A stretch of DNA of 64,000 bases, from assembly GCA_963705355.1 (NCBI GenBank), contig OY970070.1, positions 310,001 through 374,000 of the forward strand. Reading direction: 5' to 3'. The stretch is from COMBO-56-21 sp963705355 (GTDB taxonomy: Archaea > Thermoplasmatota > Thermoplasmata > UBA10834). How positions within the stretch are numbered: position 1 is the first letter of the stretch; each line of letters opens with the position of its first letter. A model generated the notes under the pieces. The model saw only the letters and a list, made by a program, of their open reading frames with translations. It had not been told where the DNA came from and did not search any database. Positions 44,116-52,188 of this stretch are shown here, one piece after another. A program made the translations under genes and the position numbers.

Positions 44116-45054
44116 ATGAGAATCGCAATCTTCGGGGCTGGAGCTGAAGGCGGCTTCTTTGGCGCTCTCCTAGCGAATGCCGGTAACGATGTGATCTTCA
44201 TAGCCAGGGGACAAACCCTGAACGCACTGAGGACGAATGGATTATGCATCAAATCACAATCACTCGGCGAAATCGTTTTACGAGTGAACGCGACTGACCG
44301 ACCCCATGAGGTCGAGCCCGTAGACCTGGTCATGTTCTGCGTGAAGACTTACGATCTCGACGCCGCGGCGAAGCAGATGCTTCCGCTCGTGGGAATAAAC
44401 ACCACCATAATACCCATTCAAAATGGGGTGGATGCGGCAGAGGACATCGGGAAGATAGTTGGGATGGATCATCTCCTCGGGGGAGTCTCCTGGGTGAACG
44501 CCACAGTCGAGAAGCCAGGCGTAATAGCACATGGGGGGTCAACGAGGCTGATATTCGGTGAACTAAAAGGAGGGATCACAGGCCGGGCGGAAAGGATTCG
44601 CAAGACACTCACAGAAGCGAAGATAGAGGCTGAACTCCACACAAATATCCGTGAAGCATTGTGGGAGAAGTTGGTCATAAACTCCGCCGTCAGCGGTATC
44701 TTTTCACTCACAAGATTACCTGCGGGGCCCGTTTTAGATTGCCCAGATACCAAGCAGCTTCTAATCGACACGCTAAAGGAGAACTCAGAGGTGGCCAAGG
44801 CTTGTGGATTCGCTCTTCCTGGCAACTTCATCGACGAAACCATGAAGAAGCTTGAGGGATACGCTAGATGGGTTAGACCATCCATGCAGGTTGACCTTAT
44901 AGCTGGTCGCCGATTGGAACTAGAATCCATGATCGGTGCCATAGTTCGATTGGGCAGGGAGAATGGGGTAGGAACACCCATCAACTCCACAATCTACAGG
45001 GCGCTCAAGCCTCACTTGAACGGTATGCCCTCAATACCGGCTCCGCCAAAATAG
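44116..45054 (+). CDS. panE: Ketopantoate reductase family (2-dehydropantoate 2-reductase)
   Basis: 312 residues from ATG 44116: Rossmann loop IFGAGAEGGFFGALLANAG, FCVKTYDLDAA, IPIQNGVDAAE, the catalytic Lys region REALWEKLVINSAVSG and the C-terminal SMQVDLIAGRRLELESMIG, a full-length PanE-like enzyme. It reduces 2-dehydropantoate with NADPH in CoA synthesis; the family also contains paralogues with other 2-oxo substrates. Single gene between repeat copies 10 and 11. Confidence 0.85.
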   Translation: MRIAIFGAGAEGGFFGALLANAGNDVIFIARGQTLNALRTNGLCIKSQSLGEIVLRVNATDRPHEVEPVDLVMFCVKTYDLDAAAKQMLPLVGINTTIIPIQNGVDAAEDIGKIVGMDHLLGGVSWVNATVEKPGVIAHGGSTRLIFGELKGGITGRAERIRKTLTEAKIEAELHTNIREALWEKLVINSAVSGIFSLTRLPAGPVLDCPDTKQLLIDTLKENSEVAKACGFALPGNFIDETMKKLEGYARWVRPSMQVDLIAGRRLELESMIGAIVRLGRENGVGTPINSTIYRALKPHLNGMPSIPAPPK

Positions 45055-45088
45055 CCGCGTGAAGTCCTAGAAGAAGGTAAGGGGGTTC

Positions 45089-45115
45089 GCGCCTCGCCTC
45101 GGAAAAGCCGTGATT
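45089..45115 (+). repeat. Repeat copy 11, left half only
   Basis: GCGCCTCGCCTCGGAAAAGC, then unrelated sequence. It is preceded by GGTAAGGGGGTTC, matching the GAAAGGGGTTTGAG lead module. Confidence 0.65.
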
Positions 45116-45182
45116 GTTCTAGTCCATCATGCTCCGTCAGAGCGTACAAGGTTCTGATTCGTGAGGGAACGGGCGCTAGTGA

Positions 45183-45461
45183 TTAGTCGTTGTCCAAATC
45201 ACTGCGATTAACAGTTCTCCAATAGACTAACAGTAGGAGCGACAAGACAAATGCAGTGACGAAGATGGCAATGCCCAGCACCAAGTCCCCCGAGTAGATG
45301 GACAATGGTACAAAGAAGAGGGCGAACAATGCAAGGATGAAAATGAGCAATGCGATGGCTGGTGGTAGAGGCTGCTTCGCTTCCTGGATTATGTTTTCCC
45401 CCGATTCGAAATGGGTCCGCAAACGTCCCACAGTGGCCGGTCCATCTCCCAAACTCATCAT
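45183..45461 (-). CDS. Small two-helix membrane protein
   Basis: 92 residues with two helices (about 34-53 and 60-81) and charged ends. The N-terminal cytoplasmic part contains VGRLRTHFESGENIIQEAK. It is on the minus strand while the flanking repeats stay in plus orientation, showing that repeat orientation does not simply follow transcription. Function unknown. Confidence 0.6.
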   Translation of the reverse strand: MMSLGDGPATVGRLRTHFESGENIIQEAKQPLPPAIALLIFILALFALFFVPLSIYSGDLVLGIAIFVTAFVLSLLLLVYWRTVNRSDLDND

Positions 45462-45600
45462 GCCTCAGGTAGTCCTGACGGACCTAGAAATCCTTCAATG
45501 TTTGCCCTGAGAAAGAGCAAGAATAGAAGGAGTTTAGGTCGGGTTTTCGGTTGCCTTCCAAAGACGCGATTCTTGACCGATCTTGTACCCTTTCGTGTCG

Positions 45601-45679
45601 AGCCAGTCATTTTGGTGGGTTCAAATCCCACAGGGTCCACTATGACCCTCGGAAAAGCCCATAGGAGAGGAAAGGCGTT
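45601..45679 (+). repeat. tRNA-like segment C plus repeat copy 12
   Basis: A perfect T-arm-like GTGGG-TTCAAAT-CCCAC (45615-45631), then AGGGTCC-A, CTATGACC, and the core CTCGGAAAAGCCCATAGG with AGAGGAAAGGCGTT (45647-45679). No matching 5' acceptor strand was found. Confidence 0.75.
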
Positions 45680-45704
45680 ACTCCATAGCGTCTGAGGGAG
45701 GAAC

Positions 45705-46214
45705 TTGGCTAGAATCAACATGATGTGTCTGCTAGGAGTTCTCCTCGGTCTACTGTGTTTGACTGTGCCATGTCTGACTGAGACTGAGAGATATGGGATT
45801 GGCGCAACAATGTCACACCAATGGCATTGGTATCTCACTCATTGCATTGACATGATACATGACCGCTATCTCGTATTCGCACCAATTGCATTCTTCGTAG
45901 GCGTTGCATTGGCCTTCGTGACCCCTCTGGGTGGCATCGGCATGGCGCTGGGGATAGTGAGCCTCTACAGAAGCATTCATCCTCAGTTCGACACTTCCAC
46001 ATGGTTATTGCCTCATGGCATTACCGTTGTGTTCAACTGGGGAGCAGCATTCTACATCGGCATTCTGGCGACCATCGTGACTCTTGTCTCCTTCGTCTTT
46101 CCCATAGGTCCTGGCTATTCGGAGATGTATCTCCCTCGGCCTCAAGGCAGAGGTAATCTGAAGGAGAGACTACTTGTATGGGGCAGAGGCAAGAAACCGA
46201 GAGGAAGCGTTTGA
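45705..46214 (+). CDS. Multi-pass membrane protein of unknown function
   Basis: About 169 residues from a TTG (ATG 45720 is alternative). Hydrophobic segments at about 5-22, 63-92 and 112-135, with a His-rich loop MSHQWHWYLTHCIDMIHDR between the first two. Possibly a heme- or metal-binding loop, but no family is recognised. Start 25 bases after repeat copy 12; its stop TGA lies at the left edge of copy 13. Confidence 0.55.
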   Translation: MARINMMCLLGVLLGLLCLTVPCLTETERYGIGATMSHQWHWYLTHCIDMIHDRYLVFAPIAFFVGVALAFVTPLGGIGMALGIVSLYRSIHPQFDTSTWLLPHGITVVFNWGAAFYIGILATIVTLVSFVFPIGPGYSEMYLPRPQGRGNLKERLLVWGRGKKPRGSV

Positions 46215-46241
46215 TCCTCGCCTCGGAAAAGACGATAGGGA
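46213..46241 (+). repeat. Repeat copy 13, left half (split by IS110)
   Basis: GATCCTCGCCTCGGAAAAG then ACGATAGGGA. The right half is at 47498-47518. Confidence 0.82.
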
Positions 46242-46289
46242 TGGTATGTAGAAGAGGCCTCTCGCCCATTTCGTGGTTGGTGAACTACG

Positions 46290-47339
46290 ATGAGGCAAGA
46301 GACCATACGATATGTGGGACTGGACGTACATAAAGAATTCTGTCAAGCTGCTGTGATCGACGACTATGGACGAGTCCTCTCTAACGAGAAGTTCTCGTCT
46401 ACTAGGAAGGAACTCGACAGGTTCCTGGCTCGGTTCAAGGACGCCAAGTTCGTCCTCGAATCCACTGGCATCTGGGAGTTCATCTACGAGGGAATCGAGA
46501 AGAGAGGGTTCGAAGTAGTGCTGGCTCATCCGCTCAAGGTGAGAGCCATTGCAGAAGCCAAGGTCAAGACCGACAAGGTCGATGCTGAAACCCTGGCTCA
46601 GCTACTTCGGGCGAACCTCATCCCGAGATCGTGGGTCCCCAGTAAGGACGTGAGAGATCTCAGACAACTCGTGAGACAGCGCGCATATCTCGTCCAGCAA
46701 TCCACGAGTCTCAAGAATCGAATCCATGCCGAACTCCTCAGACGAGGAGTCCGGCGTCCTGAGAAGTTCAAAGAACCATTCTCTTTGAAGAGCATCGACT
46801 GGATGCGCTCTCTTGGATTCCCAACTGTCAGCTCGTGCCTGAACTGCCTCGAGAACGTCCAGGCTCAGATAGAGGAAATCAACATCCAGCCGCTGGACGA
46901 GTACAACCGAAGATCCGATGCCCAGCTCATCGCTACAATCCCGGGCATCGGGTTCTACGGCGCTCTCCTCATCCGTGCCGAGATAGACGACATCCACAGG
47001 TTCCAGCGTCCAGAGAACCTCTCCGCGTATGCAGGGCTGGTGCCGACTGTGAGGCAGTCGGCATCGTCCGTCCACTACGGAGCCATCAGCAAGGTTGGAT
47101 CCAGCTATCTCCGCTGGATGCTGACAGAGGCGGTTCACACTCACACGCGTTGCGAACCGGACTCGCGACTCTCGAGATTCCACGCGAAGGTCGCGAGACG
47201 CAGGGGCAAGCAGAAGGCGATCGTCGCGACTGCACGGAAACTCCTTCTCATAATCTACTGGATGCTCCGGACGAAGGAGCCCTATCACAGTCAAGGATTC
47301 AACCCCGGGTTTCCTTCTGCACGTACAAGTGCGACATAG
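46290..47339 (+). CDS. IS110-family DEDD transposase, copy 2
   Basis: 349 residues with the same DEDD and Tnp_20 motifs as copy 1 (YVGLDVHKEF, FVLESTG, TDKVDAETLAQLL, PGIGFYGALLIRAEI). Both ends and the linker differ clearly from copy 1, while about 46410-46750 is almost identical at the DNA level, including at silent positions. All catalytic residues are present, so the element could be active. Confidence 0.95.
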   Translation: MRQETIRYVGLDVHKEFCQAAVIDDYGRVLSNEKFSSTRKELDRFLARFKDAKFVLESTGIWEFIYEGIEKRGFEVVLAHPLKVRAIAEAKVKTDKVDAETLAQLLRANLIPRSWVPSKDVRDLRQLVRQRAYLVQQSTSLKNRIHAELLRRGVRRPEKFKEPFSLKSIDWMRSLGFPTVSSCLNCLENVQAQIEEINIQPLDEYNRRSDAQLIATIPGIGFYGALLIRAEIDDIHRFQRPENLSAYAGLVPTVRQSASSVHYGAISKVGSSYLRWMLTEAVHTHTRCEPDSRLSRFHAKVARRRGKQKAIVATARKLLLIIYWMLRTKEPYHSQGFNPGFPSARTSAT

Positions 47340-47344
47340 GGATT

Positions 47345-47490
47345 GGGGCAGGTCCCTGACAATGGACGAAGCTGCCATAGTGCGGGAAAACCGCGAATAG
47401 AGGCTTGTCCGCCAAACCCCAAATCGGATCGACAACAGGAGGCAAAACAAAAAGAGAATGAAGAGCGATTCAGAACATCGGCGAGTGCCT
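47345..47490 (+). ncRNA. Candidate IS110 bridge RNA/seekRNA region, copy 2
   Basis: Homologous to the copy 1 region. Stem GCGG-GAAAA-CCGC preserves pairing with a changed loop, and GCCATAG recurs in the internal loop. Confidence 0.5.
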
Positions 47491-47497
47491 CTTCAAC

Positions 47498-47518
47498 ATA
47501 GAGGAAGGAAAGGCTAGG
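47498..47518 (+). repeat. Repeat copy 13, right half
   Basis: ATAGAGGAAGGAAAGGCTAGG, a slightly mutated right arm. Confidence 0.7.
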
Positions 47519-47561
47519 TCCTTGGCGGCGCAGTCGGCGGCGGATCGCCGCAAATCAGGAG

Positions 47562-48503
47562 TTGAAGAAAGTCATTGCAGGCAGGAGGTGTATGGACAAG
47601 GAGAGGGGAGTCTTCGAGCGGCTGGCATCTAACGGCTATCCAGCAAGAGCGATATCGGTCGACCACTTGGATGAGATCCGGCGAGACGTGGAGACTCTGC
47701 ACAAAGAGGGGCTCATTGATGACGCTCTCTTCCACACTAGGCTGAGGCACCTCAATTACAGAATACCACAGGAGCTGCCCAATGCCAAGTTCGTGGTCGT
47801 AGTCGCGGTGCCGCAGCCCGCATACAAGATTACATTCCATCGGAGAGGAAGGGACTATCCTGTCATCCTGCCGCCAACTTACGCGGACGGCGATGAGATA
47901 GACCAACGGGTCAAGGAACAATTGAACCAGACTCTGGGATTAGGATCGGCGAGGTTCTGGCAGACCTCGCTTCCCCTCAAGACCCTCGCGACTCGCAGCG
48001 GACTTGCATTCTACGGTCGCAACAACATTACTTACATCGAGAAGTTCGGGAGCTTCCATCAGCTGACAGCCTTCTACACCGACTTTCCTTTTGCAGAAGA
48101 CCATTGGCAAGAGCGTCAAGCCTTGCCGACGTGCGGGAAGTGCGTGGCCTGTATAGATGCCTGCCCGACAAGGGCGATTGCAGAGGACAGGTTCCTGATC
48201 AGGGCAGACCGGTGTCTGTCTTACCTCAACGAGAAGACGGCCGATTGTCCGTTCCCCGATTGGGTGAAGCCCGAATGGCACAACGCGATAGCTGGCTGCA
48301 TGCACTGCCAGAGAATTTGCCCGCACAACTCATTGGTGCGCAACTGGTCCGAGGAGCGAGAGGAGTTCGATGAGCAGGAAACCGAATATCTTCTGGCTGG
48401 GAAATTCGAAGGCGAGAGAGCCTCAACAATGAATCGTAGACTCAGCAGGTTAGGCCTTGATCTGAACCTGTTCCCCAGGAACCTGGTTGCTCTTCTGAGG
48501 TAG
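47562..48503 (+). CDS. QueG-like 4Fe-4S reductase (epoxyqueuosine reductase family)
   Basis: 313 residues from a TTG (ATG 47592 alternative). The N-terminal part has VVVVAVPQPAYKITF and ATRSGLAFYGRNNITYI, as in the QueG cobalamin domain. The ferredoxin part has CGKCVACIDACPTRAI and CMHCQRICPHN, two 4Fe-4S sites. It is closer to full QueG than the 36.3 kb gene but lacks the C-terminal HEAT repeats. Because archaea do not make queuosine, the substrate is uncertain. Confidence 0.78.
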   Translation: MKKVIAGRRCMDKERGVFERLASNGYPARAISVDHLDEIRRDVETLHKEGLIDDALFHTRLRHLNYRIPQELPNAKFVVVVAVPQPAYKITFHRRGRDYPVILPPTYADGDEIDQRVKEQLNQTLGLGSARFWQTSLPLKTLATRSGLAFYGRNNITYIEKFGSFHQLTAFYTDFPFAEDHWQERQALPTCGKCVACIDACPTRAIAEDRFLIRADRCLSYLNEKTADCPFPDWVKPEWHNAIAGCMHCQRICPHNSLVRNWSEEREEFDEQETEYLLAGKFEGERASTMNRRLSRLGLDLNLFPRNLVALLR

Positions 48504-48608
48504 ATTCGTCGATTCAATTATCCATCCTCGCGATGTGCGAACTGAGTAGTAGGATGGCTCCAATAGCGTTCTCTCGAGGAGGGTCTGGTTTGGCACAGTT
48601 ATCCTCTG

Positions 48609-48694
48609 GTTGAAAAGGAGCCAGTCATTCAGGTATGCACACGATTACATGCACGCAGCTCATCGTGAGAAAAGCCCATAGGGGAGGAAAGCCG
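48609..48694 (+). repeat. Dispersed repeat copy 14
   Basis: GGTTGAAAAGGAGCCAGTC lead, then GAGAAAAGCCCATAGGGG and AGGAAAGCCGTT (core 48663-48694). The downstream ATG is 25 bases away. Confidence 0.8.
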
Positions 48695-48719
48695 TTACTG
48701 AACCAAGTGAGGGAATGGC

Positions 48720-49094
48720 ATGGAAGAACCATCCAATAGTACTCAGAGCCCCGACTCTCAGCCGGAACAAATGGGAATGAGCAAGAACTGGAGACCGCCT
48801 ACTTCTAATCAGACTAAAGACGACGAGACCGTCCCGCGTAGACTCGAATGGATAGCCGTTATTCTCTTCGTCGTCAACTTCTTCATGATGATTTATTCGT
48901 ATTCGATCTACTACAATGACGAGGCCCTGCGCTCGGTTATGGTCGCAGTCAGTACGGCAACAGCAATCATGATGCTTCTGTCAGTCCTCTTCTCGATATT
49001 CGGCAGAACAAGCATGTCGAGGATTGCCATTGGAGTGGGAATCGTGGGACTGATGATTTCAGTCGTGTCATTAGGAGCGAGGTTGATCCCGTAA
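48720..49094 (+). CDS. Three-helix membrane protein of unknown function
   Basis: 124 residues: a polar, Ser/Pro-rich N-terminus (1-42), then helices at about 44-62, 70-92 and 100-120. No motif is recognised. Single gene in its repeat interval, ending about 90 bases before the lead module of copy 15. Confidence 0.62.
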   Translation: MEEPSNSTQSPDSQPEQMGMSKNWRPPTSNQTKDDETVPRRLEWIAVILFVVNFFMMIYSYSIYYNDEALRSVMVAVSTATAIMMLLSVLFSIFGRTSMSRIAIGVGIVGLMISVVSLGARLIP

Positions 49095-49120
49095 ATCTCC
49101 GAGTATAACACCTCTTACTT

Positions 49121-50185
49121 CTAGGGGAAGCATACACCTGGCAAAGGGCTCGGTGGAGGAAGAGCCATAAGGAAAAGGAAAGGGGTTTGAGCCTCGCCTC
49201 GTGCTCTGTAGAAACCCTCGATGAAGAGCAAAAAGATAGACTCCATCCTCGCGGAGTTGTATGAGAACGCCCGGAACACGAGCTCCTTGTGCTGCTGGCT
49301 CGAGTTCCGAGCCAGCACATGCGACCCCATCGTCCGCTTCTCCACAGAGAACACCGTCTCCACCTTCGCGCGCTCGTGATATGCATCCTCGTCGAAGTCC
49401 CTCAGATGCCTCCTCCTGTACCGTCCTCCCACCCTGATCCCCGGCCCTCGGTAGCGGACGGGGATCATCGTCCGCGCACCCAGGACCTCTTGGGCGTACT
49501 CGTGGTTCGATTCAGCGTCGTAGCCCTTGTCAGCTACGACGAGCCTCACTGGAAGCCCGGCTGGCCGAACCTTCTTGAGAGTCCGGATGAAGTCCGGCGA
49601 GTCGTTAGACGGACCTCGCCTGAACTTCACCGCGACTATGAGCTGCTTCCTCGTCTCCACCGCCACCGTCTGCTTCATGTAACGACGCGTCAGGACACCC
49701 CGACGGTGTCCACCGATCTCACTCTTCCTGTCCTCGAGCACACGAGTGTAATAAGTGCTCGCGGATGTCGAGCTGAACCCCGTCGAGTCAACGGCCAGAT
49801 GCAACACGCTCAGTCTCGCCTCCACCAGGTATTCGAGGAGGAGGCGCTCCAGCCTCCTCGCGTCCGCACGCCTGGAGAACTTCTGGAGCGTTGTCCAGTG
49901 AGGCACCCTCCTCAGTCCGAGCTCCTCGAGGAGCGAGCCACAGACCTCCAGGATCTCACAGAAGTCCCTGTACGACTTCCTGAAGTGCTGGCGGAGCGCC
50001 AGCAGGACCACATGCTGGTGGTCCGTGTACAGGTGATTCGCGTACTTCGATCCTCGAAGAGGGTATCGAGCCCTCTTCAAGACCCTCTTCTGACGACGAA
50101 CGATGCGAACCAGTTTATGCTGGTTCGACTTCTTCCCATCCCACGGCAAGAGGCTATCCCATCCCTGGAGCCAGTGATCCCGCAA
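49121..50185 (-). CDS. IS5-family DDE transposase
   Basis: 354 residues. DDE motifs: D in LAVDSTGFS, D in LVVADKGYDAESN and E in ERAKVETVFSVEKRTMGS. An N-terminal helical DNA-binding region precedes them. The reading frame has no stop inside the element: codon 328 (GCA) is the last of the inverted repeat and the final 26 residues are translated from the target repeat. So the C-terminus depends on the insertion site. Confidence 0.92.
   Translation of the reverse strand: MRDHWLQGWDSLLPWDGKKSNQHKLVRIVRRQKRVLKRARYPLRGSKYANHLYTDHQHVVLLALRQHFRKSYRDFCEILEVCGSLLEELGLRRVPHWTTLQKFSRRADARRLERLLLEYLVEARLSVLHLAVDSTGFSSTSASTYYTRVLEDRKSEIGGHRRGVLTRRYMKQTVAVETRKQLIVAVKFRRGPSNDSPDFIRTLKKVRPAGLPVRLVVADKGYDAESNHEYAQEVLGARTMIPVRYRGPGIRVGGRYRRRHLRDFDEDAYHERAKVETVFSVEKRTMGSHVLARNSSQQHKELVFRAFSYNSARMESIFLLFIEGFYRARGEAQTPFLFLMALPPPSPLPGVCFP
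49160..49201 (+). repeat. Repeat copy 15, left part (split by IS5 element)
   Basis: AGCCATAAGGAAAAGGAAAG lead then GTTTGAGCCTCGCCTCG. The last 8 bases, TCGCCTCG, are duplicated at 50276-50283 on the other side of the IS. Confidence 0.85.
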
Positions 50186-50275
50186 AGATCATTGGCTGGC
50201 TCCTGGGAGGGGTCATATCTTGCCGACGTTTCTACCTTTCCAGAATGTCGCTTTTTAGAGGGTTTCTACAGAGCA
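49202..50275 (-). mobile_element. IS5-family (IS4 superfamily) insertion sequence
   Basis: 1074 bp bounded by perfect 18-bp inverted repeats: TGCTCTGTAGAAACCCTC at 49202-49219 and its complement at 50258-50275. An 8-bp target duplication TCGCCTCG flanks it. It is inserted in repeat copy 15. Confidence 0.93.
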
Positions 50276-50310
50276 TCGCCTCGGAAAAGCCTATAGGAAG
50301 GAATGGCGAT
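50276..50310 (+). repeat. Repeat copy 15, right part
   Basis: TCGCCTCGGAAAAGCCTATAGG with AAGGAATGGCGAT. The downstream ATG (50320) is 9 bases away. Confidence 0.85.
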
Positions 50311-50319
50311 TTCAACTGG

Positions 50320-50562
50320 ATGCACATGGCACTGAGAGATGAGCCCCACTACTACGAGTTCAAATGGCTTCACTCGACTTACAGATTTCCTAGCCAGACA
50401 TGGTTCTCAAGAAGACTTCTAGTATCGTTGATTCTGATAGTTGTCGGATTGGCACTTGCTCGTATCTGGGAGAACACAATTGGTGCGGCCATATGGATTT
50501 GTGGTATGATCGCTTGGTTCTATGTTTTTGAAAAGGGCTACAGGCTTGGCAAGCGTCCCTGA
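50320..50562 (+). CDS. Small two-helix membrane protein
   Basis: 80 residues from ATG 50320: a polar aromatic N-terminus (MHMALRDEPHYYEFKW) and helices at about 33-50 and 56-72. A longer frame back to 50245 would translate the IS end and the repeat, so the internal ATG is preferred. Its TGA stop (50560-50562) is the first triplet of repeat copy 16. Confidence 0.6.
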   Translation: MHMALRDEPHYYEFKWLHSTYRFPSQTWFSRRLLVSLILIVVGLALARIWENTIGAAIWICGMIAWFYVFEKGYRLGKRP

Positions 50563-50590
50563 GAAAAGCCCACAGGGGAGGAAAGGCGAT
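50560..50590 (+). repeat. Dispersed repeat copy 16
   Basis: TGAGAAAAGCCCACAGGGG then AGGAAAGGCGAT. Both the previous stop codon and the next start codon (ATG 50589) overlap it. Confidence 0.88.
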
Positions 50591-50714
50591 GCGATGGTGG
50601 GATGACAACGCCATGAGTATGATAGGAGGCGGAGGCATCATACTGCTTAGGCATCATGGCAAGAGAAGGAAGAAGGTGTTCGTCACAAAGTCGGGCGCGA
50701 AACGGGAAATCTGA
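50589..50714 (+). CDS. Small basic ORF starting in the repeat
   Basis: 41 residues (starting MRWWDDNAMSMIGGGGIILL) with a Lys/Arg-rich C-terminal half. The start ATG overlaps the end of repeat copy 16, with GGAGG as an ideal Shine-Dalgarno 8 bases upstream. Unknown function. Confidence 0.4.
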   Translation: MRWWDDNAMSMIGGGGIILLRHHGKRRKKVFVTKSGAKREI

Positions 50715-50766
50715 TGCAGCCTGCCCATCTGATTAACTACTGGCCAGTCGTCGGACTTCGAATTCA

Positions 50767-51111
50767 ATGGTATTCCTGTTTTATAGTCCTACTGCGCTAG
50801 TGGCCAGCAAGAAAGGAGGAAGAACTGATTTGCCTGGCATATTCAAAGCATACATGAAGAACATTCAGGTCGAGACTGGAAAGACACCAGAGGATTTCTG
50901 GAAGTTGGCAAACAAGAAGGGCTTTGTCAAGCGGGGAGAGATTATCGCAAAGTACGCCGATATCTTGGCGTGGCTCAAGTCGGACATCGGTTTGGGGCAC
51001 GTGCGCGCAAACATGGTGATAAACTATCTACGCTTGCGAACTGACGACCCGAAGCTAACGGCCAGGATGAAGAAATGGGCCTATAACACAAGTTACGAAA
51101 CCAGTGAGTAA
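50767..51111 (+). CDS. DUF4287 domain protein
   Basis: 114 residues at most. The conserved part is YMKNIQVETGKTPEDFWKLA, then KKGFVKRGEIIAKYADILAWLKSDIGLGHVRANMV, matching the DUF4287 pattern (ETGK-x-x-E-x-W...WLK...GLGHG-x-A). The first 20-25 residues may not be translated. DUF4287 is a short helical domain of unknown function. No repeat separates it from the preceding 41-residue ORF. Confidence 0.72.
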   Translation: MVFLFYSPTALVASKKGGRTDLPGIFKAYMKNIQVETGKTPEDFWKLANKKGFVKRGEIIAKYADILAWLKSDIGLGHVRANMVINYLRLRTDDPKLTARMKKWAYNTSYETSE

Positions 51112-51150
51112 TGTAGGAACACATGGCATCGAATGGAGTCTACTCTTATT

Positions 51151-51183
51151 CTCGGATAAGACCATAGGGAGGGGAAATGCGAT
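51151..51183 (+). repeat. Dispersed repeat copy 17
   Basis: CTCGGATAAGACCATAGGG then AGGGGAAATGCGAT. The flavodoxin ATG at 51182 overlaps its last bases. Confidence 0.78.
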
Positions 51184-51712
51184 GAAGAAGATAATGACAA
51201 GTGCAGAGCAGGCAGAACCGACTTCAGCAACAAGGAGAGTTCTTGTGGCCTATTTCTCTTGGTCTGGCAACACGCGCGAGATTGCCAATCAGATTCACAA
51301 GATCATCGGCGGCGATCTCTTTCAAATCGTGAGCGTGGATCAATACCCCAGCGATTACGACGAGACTGTCAAACAAGCAAGGCGGGAACTTGATGCGGGT
51401 TACAGGCCTAAGCTGAAATCAGAAGTCGAGAACATCGGGTCGTACGATGTGGTCTTCATCGGCTATCCTAACTGGTGTGGCACCATACCGAGGCCGGTCG
51501 CATCGTTCTTGTCGAAGTGCAATTCTTCCGGAAAGACCATCGCACCGTTTTGCACACACGAGGGAAGCCGTCTGGGGCGGAGTGTTGAGGACATCGCCAA
51601 GCTTTGCCCGCAGTCAAACGTTCTAGAAGGTCTTGCAGTTCGGGGCGGGGACGTAAGAAACGCGCAGAACAGAGTATCCGAGTGGCTGCGTAAGATTGGA
51701 ATGATGGAATAG
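51182..51712 (+). CDS. Flavodoxin family protein
   Basis: 176 residues from the ATG at the repeat edge. After about 18 extra residues comes the FMN phosphate loop VAYFSWSGNTREIANQI, then GYPNWCGTIPRPVASFL and FCTHEGSRLGRSVEDI, typical of long-chain flavodoxins (Flavodoxin_4). A low-potential electron carrier or FMN-dependent reductase is inferred. The start is confirmed by the ideal GGAGGGG upstream within repeat copy 17. Confidence 0.85.
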   Translation: MKKIMTSAEQAEPTSATRRVLVAYFSWSGNTREIANQIHKIIGGDLFQIVSVDQYPSDYDETVKQARRELDAGYRPKLKSEVENIGSYDVVFIGYPNWCGTIPRPVASFLSKCNSSGKTIAPFCTHEGSRLGRSVEDIAKLCPQSNVLEGLAVRGGDVRNAQNRVSEWLRKIGMME

Positions 51713-52188
51713 AAGACTGTCTTGAATATAGAAACACAACCAAGATGCAGAGGATTTGCAGGTGTACGAATGCAAACCTGCCGGTCCGCCACCTCATCAG
51801 TGTTGAATTCCCTTCCTTGGGACTTTCGCCAAAGTGTGCTCGGAGTTTGGGGTCTTTGTTGGCAAGAAATGCTCAACCGTCCTTGGCTGTCGTAGGATCT
51901 GGCAGTCCCCTCTTATCGCCCTCTACAACATGTTCAAACTCTTTCCCGAAGAAAAGACCATAGGCAAGGAAAGGCGGAAAGAAGTGGAGAAGAACGAGTT
52001 TAGCTCGGTGCTAAAATCGCGAAATTGAAATTTGGCGAGTGTCGAAATTTCCAATCCGGCTCCATCCCCGGTCACACTCTTGTCCTTTCTTCCCTCCGAC
52101 CTCGAATACCTGATGATCCAGTCTGGCATACTCACGAGCATAAGATTATGGTGTCAGACAGGAATAATCGATTTGGAATGGCGAGCGA
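51713..52188. other. Gene-poor interval with repeat copy 18
   Basis: 476 bases. Cys-codon-rich short frames at 51745-51963 are broken by stops and could be a decayed zinc-ribbon gene. The only firm feature is the degenerate core at 51948-51977. Confidence 0.4.
51948..51977 (+). repeat. Degenerate repeat copy 18
   Basis: GAAGAAAAGACCATAGGC then AAGGAAAGGCGG. Confidence 0.65.

Larger units (their letters stand above)
46239..47501 (+). mobile_element. IS110-family insertion sequence, copy 2
   Basis: About 1.26 kb with the same ends as copy 1 (GGATGGTATGTAGAAGAGG; CTCTTCAACATAG) and the same insertion point within the repeat centre. Confidence 0.88.

Noticed and set aside
49289..50296. Long plus-strand ORF opposite the IS5 transposase
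   Set aside because: Antisense shadow of the transposase gene; composition is Pro/Arg/His-rich and without motifs.
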